Notes under the pieces: generated by a model
Databases searched by the model: none
The model's input: the letters and a program-made list of their open reading frames with translations, nothing else
What the model was told of the DNA's origin: nothing
Translations under genes and position numbers: made by a program
In this document: piece by piece, positions 39,701 through 51,700 of the stretch
How positions within the stretch are numbered: the stretch's first letter is position 1
How the letters are laid out: the number at the start of each line of letters is the position of its first letter
Source: Mycteria americana
Taxonomy: Eukaryota; Chordata; Aves; Ciconiiformes; Ciconiidae
Reading direction: 5' to 3'
Length of the DNA: 64,000 nt
Assembly: GCF_035582795.1 (NCBI RefSeq)
Contig: NC_134368.1
Location: forward strand, 8,161,501-8,225,500

Positions 39701-42700
39701 GGGGAAGTACATTTATCTTAGTTTTATTCCAAGAAGTCCTCTCTGTCACATTTGGATAAGAAAAATATCAGAAACTGTCCTGGTTTTGACTGGGATAGAG
39801 CTAATTTTCTTCCTAGTAGCTAATATAGTGTTGTGTTTTGGATTTATAATACATTCATGTTTTAGTTGTTGCTAAGTAATGTTTACACTACTCAAGGACT
39901 TTTCAGCTTCCCATGCTCTGCCAGGTGCACAAGGAGCTGGGAGGGAGCACAGCCAAACTGACCAAAGGGCTATTCCATACCATATGGCGTCATGCTCAGT
40001 ATAGAAAGTGGGGGGAGTTGGCCATGGGGCAGCGATCGCTGCCCGGGGACTGGCTGGGCATCAGTTGGCAGGTGGTGAGCAGTTGTATCACTTGTTTTTT
40101 TCCTGGGTTTTGTTTCTCTCTCTGTCTCGGTGTGTTCCTTTTCATTACAATTTTTTTTTTCAGTTATTAAACTGTTCTCAACCCATGAGTTTTCTTACTT
40201 CTGCTCTTCTGATGCTCTCCCCCATCCCACCGCAGGGGGGAGGGTCAGCGAGTGGCTGTGTAGTGCTTAGTTGCCGGCTGAAGCTAAACCATGACAGAAA
40301 CCTACATCATTTTCTGGGCTGAGATTCCATTCTTAAGCCAGCATCTGTTCCTGGATGTTACCTCCCCTAATCAGACTACTAATACAGTGAAAAGCTCCTG
40401 CTTTCATTCTCATCTTAGAGACGTAATTCAAAGCTTGCAATTTCCTACTCTAATATCAAGTTCTAACACTGCTTTTAGACCATTGACTTCTACACCTAGC
40501 TTTTTCTTAACATGTGAAGATACTATACACATATTGATGCCCCTGAGCATAGACAGAAGCAAGATCACCTTGTCAAGCAGCAAACAAAATTGTTTATGAA
40601 AGGTGAAAGATAATGACTGTGAAAGTGAAAGATAATGAAAAGAAAAGCCACAAATGGCTTAAAAAGCTTAAGAAAGTTTTTTCTTAAGTTTTTTGAGCTT
40701 AAAAAAAACTTTCATCCATAATAAATGAAATTTCAGGAATGTTTTGAAAATCAGTGTGATGTGAAGTTAAGAGTGCCAAGTGATTCACCTCTTGTAACTT
40801 CAGACATCTGCAATGACAGCATTTACATCCACCCTGATCCCCCGAAATTCTGTTTATGGTCAAGGAAGAGAAACAGGAATGAGACCAATAAGTGTCCTTT
40901 AGAATGAGATGAATCACACATACTAATCCATAGGTTATATCCTCAGATATAGGTCTGTCTATGGATATAACCAATCCATAAAGGAAATCCTGAGATGCTA
41001 GCATAGATCTGCACTGCAGACATCTACATGAGGTCAGGTGAAGGTGGAAATCTTACCTATATTTCCATTCCTTAATATATTAGAACTTAAATTTAATTGT
41101 AACTCGCAGTTTCATGCATTAGTGACATTTATTTTGGAAACAGTTACAATATTTTTATAATATAAACATACTGAGATTGCAAGAATTTGCCGTTTAATTT
41201 AGCAAGTTTAAAAGTCTGTATATGGCATGTGGAGAATATAATTCCAGAAATCAATGTTGTGATTTATTTCCTCTTGGTTCCTTTTTGGGGACCTACAGAC
41301 TTCTACTAAGCATCAAGCATAGCTGAAATCAGCATGTACATAAGAATTGTTTTGAATGGGGAGGGATCCTATTTTTTGCAGTATTAACAGAGTAGGAGAA
41401 ATCAAAAGCATAGATATGTATATATACATATGTATACATAAAAGCATATATACAGAAAAGAACACTTACTTTCCTCATTGGTGAAGGTACAGGATCAATC
41501 TCCATTGACTCCGTTCTTACAACAAAGTTCAAAATAAGTATGACATTGCAATAAAAATAACACATTCATTATAATGACTAAAATTACATTATACGCTCAT
41601 GTTAAATTTGACTAATAATGGACAAGCATAATACACAATGCATAACACATCACGCATAACACATGAGCATTTAGGACTTGTTCCAAAACCCACTAGCAAT
41701 AAGAAAAATCTATTGATTCTGAGCTTTGGTTTAGACATTTACAGAGAAAGTTTTTTATTATTAGCATTGTTATTCTTGTATTTAAGGCAGAATAAATATG
41801 CATATTTATATATTTGTCACTTGTTTCCACGACAAGGGCATTCTGAAATTATATTTTTTATAAAAAATAAAGTCACAGTCACAGGTATGGAAATCTTTTA
41901 GCTTGAGCAAGCTGTATGTTTGATTTATTTAAAATTTAATGAGCCTTACTGGTGTTCATCACATCTAACTTTAGACAATTACAAAGTACATATAGGCATC
42001 TGTACAAGTCATTTAGATTTTCCCTACAGTCAATGGGAAGAGTTCCTCACTAATTAATCAATCTATCTATCCAGAAAGTCTTTAGAATAAGGTGCATCAT
42101 GCCTTAGAGTTTTTCCCAGTGAGTACAAAGGCAATCTATACAAGTAGTTATTATGTACACTTAGATAGATAAGACCCTCCTCAGTTCTTTCATACTTACA
42201 CAGTTTGCAGAAACAAAGCACAAAATCAGAAAATATACTTATTTTAAACTCACTACAAAAAAAATGTCTGTCTGTATAAAATACCAGTATGTTGTCATGG
42301 TTAAGATTTTCATTGAAAATTAATGGATTTGTACCTACATTTCAGAAGTGGAAGGATGACTAGGGTGAAGAGAACATGAAGAGTAACCATTCTGTTTCCT
42401 TGAAGGAACTAAAGTCATTAATAAATTTGTTATTAGAACATAGCTATATCCAGTGATATGTATTCCATAGTAAGTTAAACCAACACTTCTTACTGGAAAG
42501 TGGATTTCTACTTGTACTGGAAAATGGTAGTTGTGTAGTTTGTTCAGGAGGTTTCATACTAAAGGGGAAACAGAAGAAACAATAGATATAAATTGGAAGC
42601 TGGTTTGGTTAGTTCATTTGTCTAACTGGTCAGTAAAGCATAACATCAAAGCATTTTATCCATCAATAGCTGGTTTAAACATGACGCTATTTGCCATGAA

Positions 42701-45700
42701 GCAAAATAAGCAATATATTTGATAAGCTATTAACTTCTTCTATATATCATAATGTCTGTATCAGTCATTACATGCACAGCAATATCAATTTAGGATAACA
42801 TTATGGCAGAGTACTTTATGGAACAACAGATGTTAAAATACAACTGTTAACTACAGTTGAGTCAAAAGTCTTCATTTCAATGTATACATTTCCCAAACTC
42901 TAAAAAATCTAGTTAACAAAAGAAATGTTGGCATATTTATGCTATTCACCAGCAGCTATGTAAAACTGATACCTTTGCCTATAACCACACATAAGAGGAG
43001 TATGTCTACTGGGCACGCGAGTAGAAGCCCTAGGTCACACTCTCTTGATAGAACTCTGAAAAATCTGAAATTCAGTAAGAACTCTGTATTTGGTATAACC
43101 AAGATGCTATTTATTTGAGATGCAGACAAGGAAAAGGAGGCAGTGGATAAAAATAAACTGTGATAATCCACCACATACCTAGTTTCCTTTATACTGTTTT
43201 TCTTTCAGTTATATTACACCAAGGAGCATAAGAGAGCATAATACAGTATTATGTGCACATCAGAGTCAAAAGAAAGTCTATACTAAAAAAACACAGAAAA
43301 GGAATAAAGATTAACAAAATTTTGCAATTAAATTTCTGGCTTCATGAACTGGCTTATTAAGGACATTTCAACGTCCTTGATCACTGGTATTCATAAAGTG
43401 GCATTCATGAAGGGCTTCTCTCAAGAAGATGGATCTATAGGGAGAAGTACATTGTAACTATACACTAAGTACTCTTACTACCCATATTCACTAAAAGGGA
43501 AAAGCAGACCAAGCCTGTTAGGTTTTCTTCCCAGTAGTTTTTGAAATCTTAGAAAATGGGAAGGATAAAATAGGACATGGAAACAAATGTTATGTGGAAA
43601 ATGTAATAATTTCACTGTAAGTGGATCACAGCAGATCAATCTGATATCTTTTTTGTTTTGTTTTATGTTCTAGTAAGCAGAATTTTTTAACCAGTAGTAA
43701 GATAGTACAGTTTTCTGCGTTAATTCAATTTAAACATCAGAGTGCTATATAGGCCATGTGGACTTTAAAGCAGAGATAAGAGCAATTAATTCAGGTAAGT
43801 ATACCATAAATAATGTTAAAAGGGAAACAACAACAAAAAAGGGTGAAGAGAGTGCAGAAATTTTATTAGTGATGACCCCCTTCAGTTTAGTCTTGCAACT
43901 GATCCTGTTTAATTTATTCCATAATGACTCAGGGATAGCCTGCAGTTTGTGAAATCTGAAGATAGAAAGTTCTGAAGATAGAAAGTTACATCAATATTGA
44001 GGAGAACTACATAATGATTTTAAAAATGTGATCTTTTCAAACAAATAGTTGAAATAAAATTTAATGAAATTAAAAGTAATAGCACAAAGTGCACTTAGGG
44101 ATCAATAAGAACTTTGGCTTTAAGTTGGAAATAAATAAAATGAAAAGATTAAGGTGTATCAGTCAATGAGCAGAAGGATAATGATGAGCTACCTCTTGGC
44201 TATCTCTTTGACACATTTGTGAAAAGAGATTAATTTAAGATGAGTCAATAAGTTGATTTTTACTAGAAACAGAAGATGAGAATCATGTTACAAAGTTCTG
44301 GTAATTTTGCAAATGGGTTACATACTAGGAAAGATATCAGTACTTTCCAGGCTGAAGCTGGAAAGCCCATTGGAAAAAACACAAACATGTTCATGTAAAT
44401 GCAAAAACTTAATATCTATATGATGTTTAATTCATCACAAAAAACAGAGATTGCTAAAAGTTCATTTTTAGAGTAACTACTGACTTGAATTTAAAAATAA
44501 AAGGATTCCTTCCAGACAGGCTTGATTAATGTGAAGAAAATGGACCTGATGACAGAAATCACTGTTCATTTATTTCTGTAAAAATATGCTGCTTCTATTT
44601 ATGCAACACAATATATGAGAAAGGCAAACAAAGCATGACTTTTTTATTGTTTTATCAATTAAACTTACTGTTGTCTGATTACAAAGACTATTTGTCATTT
44701 ACTTCTGCTGCATTTGTTTGTCATTTACTTTTGCTGCTACAAACGTCTTACCATTGTATCTGATGCATTTGTTGTGTTACTTTCTTGAGAGATTCCTCCA
44801 ACTTTACCATCTGTGAGATAATCATAGATTTAAACAAAATCTATTTGTGTGATATACAACTTCATTCTCACACAACTAGTATTCTAAAGTGTTGAAAGAC
44901 TGTTTGCTATTGGTTTTAATCTTAGGTATCATTGCTATTGCAGATTTATTGGGTCAAGACTATAGCTGTTATATGGATCCATTAAACAGTCTGAAAAAGA
45001 TATGCTTCTTTTTGGCAGTTACAGACTTAGTTTGATTACCTTTTGTTAAGAAGTGTGCTGTAATATTGGATAAATGAATACTAAGAAAAATGCTTAAAAA
45101 TAGTTTGTTTTTATTTTTCTTCCTCTTTTCCATATCGGATATAAAAGTTATGTTGCATTTAATATGGAATTATCTGGAAAAGATACCAATAACTGTACAA
45201 ATACCATGTTCCCATATTTCTCATTTCAGATTCAAAATTTATTCAGTTCTGTGCAGTATCTATTTGTAATAAGTTTATGCAAAGGGTATTTCCTATTATG
45301 TTACAGACACAAACAAAAATACCTCCATTAAAGAATGTTATGAGCTTGCAAAATTGAAGAACATTAAGGTCAAGAACATTAGGTCAGCTTCCTACTTTGT
45401 GTATTTTTTACAGTCTTTCATTACATGATCATACATTATATTTTATGGAGGATGTAAAAATTTACTCAATAGCCTCAATACTGCACCTTTATTTCATCCT
45501 TTATTTCCATTGTGTGACCTTTGTCCTTCATTACTTCACATCATTCATATTTTGATTTGAAGACAAATTATGAATTTTCTTGTTAATTTTACATGCTTCT
45601 CCTCACAATATTATTTGAATTCTTTAATAATATTACCTGATATACCTTTATAAAATCATATTGTTTGTGGGAGATATTATGCTCTTTTTGCAGATGTGAA

Positions 45701-48700
45701 ACTCTGCAAAACAGATTAAAGACAAAATCTAATTTACTTAAGAACTGATTTTTTTTGTATTCTTTTTTCTTTTGCCTAATGAGAGCTAGGTTTGATTAAG
45801 AAAGTGACCAGTACAGATGTCAGGAAGAATGTACTTTACCCTGTCACTCTGTAAGACTGGATCATTTTAAGGCCAAAATGCCTTAAAGAAGGTGAATAAC
45901 TATTTGGTTTTCAATATCTTTGGGTCCTAGCACAACACGAGGTCTAGACTTGCCAGGAAGTGCCCTTGCCATCAAGTGCCCACACCACACGCCATCATCT
46001 GCACCCCAGTATCTGTGCAACTCACAGAAACAGCAACAAAGAAGCTTTTATCAAGGTCATGAGAGCTGTTGGTTGACAACGACAAGGATGACAGACTAGA
46101 AATAAGGAAGGAGACCACAAACAAGATAGCCAAGCATGAGAACCCAGTTGTGAATTTCCTTATGCAGTACTCCACCTTTCCCAAAGGCCAAGACCTGCAG
46201 AGTGGAGGGTGGCAGGAAGAAGCACTTGTGTCAAAGGGTAGATTTGTGCTTCGTCACCTTCCCAGGGGTGATTGTTATTTGCCAAACTGTTTATACTGTA
46301 AATCATTCTTGCTCCATCCTTTTCCCACTCACCTTCATCTCAAAGCCAGTGGCAGAAAGACTCAGATGGAGATTATAACCCTGAGTGTGAGCATCTGCTC
46401 CCACTCTCTCAACCTGTGTGCCTCTGCCAGCTGTGATCTAGCCTTCCCCAGCTCCTTCAGACTCCCTCCCAGTAGCCCTGAAAGAGGGAGCATTGCTAAC
46501 AGAAACTCACAGGAAGGAGACAGGTATATCATTGCACAGGGAAACTCTTCTCTTCCTTTCTCACCTCAGCCTCACTGTCAAACCATTCCTCCACCAAAAC
46601 AGCCTCACCAGTGCTAGCCATAGCGGCACGTAGAGTATGTAAGACAACTAGCCTCTTCTGACCCTGATCCAATGCAAGCAGTTTTAAAATACTAACAAAT
46701 ACACAAAACAACAACAAAAACACCCAAAACAGTGTGCCATTCAAATAGCAACCAGTTAAACCTTCAGCTGTTTCTGTACTGTCACCTAAACACCTTCCTT
46801 AGGTCAAGCAGCGTCCTTGAGTACTTCACAACCGCTGTTAAATGAATATCTCAACAGTAAAGAACTTAGAAACGTAACCATCAAAAAGTATCAAAACTCT
46901 GCACAGATTCTTTGGAGATAACATTTCTATTTATGCAAAATTCTATTAAGAGCTTTATTTTACTTTGCCTACAGGTTCAGTTTTACCTTCTGGAGTCAGT
47001 GCAATAGATTAGAAGGGGGCATAAAATCAGGATTCCTCCATGGCCTGGCTTTGAAAGCAGAAGGACAGGACCTTGAAAGAACTACCCACTCCACAGTACA
47101 CTAGGACTGATCCCAAAATGCAGTCATGGAAAACAGTAGAGAATGATCCACAAAGCACTTGAGTTTTGGGTTGATTCACCAGTATTGACAAGTAGCTTTA
47201 AGTAATTTACCTGGCCATGTCCTTAGAAATGTATGAAACAGCCAACTATTTTATCAAATATTTAGAAGTAGCTGAGAAATGAAAATGAAATTTTCTTTCC
47301 AAGCTACAGAGGAAGAGGCATTGTCACAAATTCAATACCCGTTTCTCTTTCCATTGAGCTATCCCTCACTCAGGGTACTAGCCCTTAGTCTTGTTCTCCA
47401 TTGCTCAAGCTTCTCATTTAGTTTGTCAGCCCTAGTCTTCTTTTCCTCTAGGCTTATCATCTGAGTACCAGTCTCTCCCCACCTCTTTCACGTTCTCCTC
47501 CATGCAGTGAATTGGTTTCTTCTCTCCCTGTCCTTTGACTCTCCATTTAAACTCAGTCACCCCACAACTAAAATCTGTTTTATTAAATAAGAGTAACCAT
47601 AATTAATAAAGTGCTCATAGATTTTAAACAATTACAAACTAGTATTTATAATGACAGAAATGAGGCAATCCTGATAAATTATTCTAAGTATTCCAATGAA
47701 AGGTGAATAAATTTTCTAAAAATAAACCAAAGTATCAAGGCAAACATAAACAAAAAAAAAAGAAAGAAAGAAAATCACAAGTAGAGTTACCTTTTGTCTG
47801 TGGTATGCTAATAAATGTTTACGATGTTTTTCTTGAAATTCTGAAATCTAAAAATAAGTACAGTTATATCAAGCTTCACCTAATTACATTTATGCCACCT
47901 CAGCAAAAAAGTGATTAACTACTTCACAGTATTCAAATTTTTCTGTATTTTAATAAGTATTTAACATATCTTCTTTAAATCCTCTCTAACAAAACATTCC
48001 AAATTATTATCACTGATAGAAAAAGTCTTATAAAGTTTATTTAATCTAGTATGACCTACCCTAGAGTTGGTAGATTTATTTCACTGAATTCATATTTTAG
48101 CACTGTGTTCAATAACAAGGTAAAGAGATTAGAAAGCCAGTTTAGCTGCAGTGTTTCTTATTCATTAGTGCTAAGCAAACACATAAAATTAATGGCAACA
48201 TAAAAAGTAATGTGTCTTACTGGCCATTATAACTTGCCTTGTAAAAATATCCTGCTAATTAAAAAATAATTGTTAGACACACTGTCTGGTGGTGTGTAAG
48301 CACTTCTTGTGTCCAGATGAGGATCATAAACCAGGACAGTTTAAAAGTAAAAACATACAAGGTAGGCAAGACAAGAGCTTGAGGAATAAATTACAATAGG
48401 CAATAACTTACTAATAAATCTTTCTTCTCACGTGTAAAACTGCCAGAAAATGTGTAGGATTAGAGACAACCAAGAAGAAACACTCAGAGTGATAAATCCA
48501 TAGTGGAGTATCTAATTGAAATGATTACTTTTTATTCACTGTAGAAGAGCCTGGGAGGTTCCCATTGGATACTCATCAAAGGATCAGAAGTGTCTTCAGA
48601 AGAACTGATGGAAGAAACAGCCACTCAGAAAGTAATGGCTCTGAGCTGCCTCCCACCACTCAGAAATGAGGTCTTGGGTCTATAAAGGAGAAATCTGTGA

Positions 48701-51700
48701 AAACGTCAATTCAGTGCTCAGTACCAGTCAAAAAAGCAAATCAGACCTTAGAAGTGGTTAAAAAAGGAATAGAATAGGAACTATCATTATTCCACTTCAA
48801 AAAAAGGCATGTTACTGTATCCTGAGCCTGCTTAACATCTCAGAAATGATATAGTAGGTCTGGAAATATTTCAGATTAATCAGAGGTATGTAAGAGTTTC
48901 AGTAAAATAATGACCACATAGAGTATGAGTCTTCATGGCTGAAAAAAAGACAGTTGAAGAAGGGATGTGTTAGGAGTCTAAAAGTAATGATTAGCACAGA
49001 TGGAGTGCATGGGAATGGTTACTTTTTCCTCTAGAATGGGATTCAAGAGTATCAAATGAAACTAGCAGGTAGCAGGTTAAAACCTGAAAGAGAAAATCAT
49101 CATCACACAGTGTATAACCTGTGGACATCCTTTCCATAGTATGTAATAGATCCTAAATATTCAGAAAACAATTTCACAATTCCATGGGGAAAAATATCCA
49201 CCACAAGCTTTTGAATGCAAAAGCACCAACCACACCTTGAGAAACCCCTGTGCCACAAGCTGTTGAAAGCTAGGAGGCTGTTCTGAAGACATAGCACTGC
49301 ATGGCAGTGCTTTCCTAAGCACCGGCTGTTGTGACAGGATATTAGATTAGGTAAACCTTTGCCCTAACAGAGCACAAGCTGCTCTTAAGTCTTTTGACGC
49401 TGGCAGAAGTTCTGAACATATCTTAATGCCTTAATTACACTTCAGTGTGTTTCCCATACGTTATCTCAGCTACAGAAAACCCATCTTAGTCTTTTGAGAT
49501 CATGTCCATTTTTTCCTTTCTTTGACACATTACAGAAGTTTGTATTCACGTGTGATTGGTGGTATAGCTGTCTGGATTTGTTCAGCTTACAGAATAACCA
49601 CTGATCATTGTACATGCTGTTAAAAAGTGTGTACGGAAGGACAGAGGAAAGCTGCTTGTTTACCTTGTGTCACCTATGTATCTTAGGAGGAGGAGTGCTG
49701 AGGAAAGGGACCACGCTCAACTTTGGAGAAGGTTGTGAAGCACAGAGTAGACCAAATGTGAATCCATAATCACCATTAAAGAAAGCAGGTGATCTTCTTG
49801 GGTTACTTTTCTGCTGGATCAGCAAGCTCATCACAAGATCAAACAAGTACCAGCCCAAGGGAGATGAGAATACACAATGAAGGTTGCAGGTAGGTTCAGG
49901 AAGGATGTACTACTACAGTTCAACCTAGAGTGGCTGAAAATGCTACTGAAATGCTCAGTAAGAGGGACAAGGACAAGTCCCAAAGCCAAGTTGAAGAGAT
50001 GCAGAAAACAAGGAGGCAATGGGAGTTTGTATGTATTTGTTTAACCCAGACAGCTACTAAAGTTCTGGACTGGGAACTAAGCTTGAACGAAGGCATCCTG
50101 CCTGGAGTTTACAGAAGGCAGGGAGGAAATTTACCTTGAAATCTTTTATTGCATCTGTCTGAAAAAAGCGGACCTGTTTTGGTTTTTTTTGCTTTTTAGG
50201 AATTAGATTGTTCTTATTTTTAATAAAGCCTAGCCTTTCAGATGAGGGATCGTTGTTAACTTGCTCACTTTGACTTAAAAAAAAAAAGAGAGAGAGAGCA
50301 CATTCAGCTCAGGGCTTTAGCCAGCTCAGGTTTTCACTGTGTAACTTTTTGTTGCTATAATTAGGGCACACTATCTGGGCATGTTTAAGGTTCTGGCAGA
50401 TCTAATTTTTCATTGCACAGCATTGAAAGTGATTTTACATCATTAAAATAACCAGACTAGTGGTCCTCAGAGAGAGTTTGAAAACATAAGCAGTGACCGG
50501 GATGAATAATTTATGCTTTCTTAAGAACTCTGAAACTGTGGAATTAAGGAAGTAAAGACGGTAATGGGCATACATTCATTTTCAAGCATTCACTCATATA
50601 TTTTTCCCATTTATATAAAAATCAGTAGAAGTTGTGGATTATTTTATAGAGTTAAAAAGTCATAAGGCAGATTCACCTGTGTTATTTCTTTTGAATATTT
50701 CTTGCATAACGTATCTATTCCCATGAAGAGTGTTTGAATATCAGGATTTGTCTACCAAGAAAAGAAAGTATACCAATGTTAGCATTTTTATTTGCAAGCT
50801 ATATTAAATAAAGCATTTTGTGAAGTGTTAAATTGATTGATGTATATAAATAAAAACCAGACAGATCAAGAGTAGGATGATACAGAAATTGCAAAAAAGC
50901 CCAATTTTATTTAATGTCCTTATTAACCATCTGGAAGGCTTTGTGCTTTTGTTTAAATATATTACATACATTCATACTTGTTGTAACTAAGACAATAACA
51001 ATTTCCAGAGGACATTCAAGGAAGATGTTGTGGTCCCCTGGAAGAGGCATTGCCTTCAGCCACCAGCCAGGTTTCTGGCAGTCACTTTCCGGGCTTTTTG
51101 GTTCTCACCATCCCCAGCCATATGGATGCATCTTATAATCAGTTTTGTTTCAAAGTCCTTTATCGGAATGGTTCCAATGCTGACTGCAATCCCTTTATCT
51201 CTCCTGCCTGTTGGGCAGCAGAATGCTATCCTAGCATAAGAAAAAAGCTCTAAAATGATAGTTGAATTTTTCAAGTATTTTATGACTGAGACTTTTAATT
51301 AGAGATCATGATGTGGCCTCACAAATGGCCCTCTATGTTTTTAGAAAATGCTGAGTAAGTGCTCTGTACCTAAGCTATCATTGTAATTCAGGTATATATT
51401 GATTATTTATAGTGAGAAAGAAATGCTACAAAATATAAAGTGAATTTCAGAATGATAGTGACATTTGGACATCTATCCAAATCTACAAAGCAATGTAGAT
51501 AACTTAGTTAAGTGTTACTTTAATCCAGAATACATGTATTCTTAATTTATTCATAAGAAAAACAAACAAAATACAACCCCCAAGTAGTTACACTAGTCAT
51601 AGTACTAAGTTAAAATAGTTATATTACTAAGAGTGATCATATTTCAATCATCTTCTACTGTAACAGTAAACAGCTTTTAAAAATGGAGAATCTAGCTAAA

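Larger units (their letters stand above)
39496..41469 (-). other. RNF212 intron 8
   Basis: 1,974 bp, of which 521 bp is the antisense solo LTR. It also holds the inverted repeats at 40.67 and 40.93-40.97 kb and a TA-rich repeat. Confidence 0.85.
42559..44751 (-). other. RNF212 intron 5
   Basis: 2,193 bp. Holds the 16-bp perfect duplication and the 26-bp-period repeat. No extra exon was needed to keep the frame. Confidence 0.8.

Noticed and set aside
40008-40322. 104-codon plus-strand open frame
   Set aside because: It is LTR sequence running past the target duplication, with no protein motif.
43166-43180. Possible 15-nt RNF212 exon with a good gtatgt donor
   Set aside because: Including it does not restore the frame into exon 7, and the pair 42494-42558 / 42408-42339 does.
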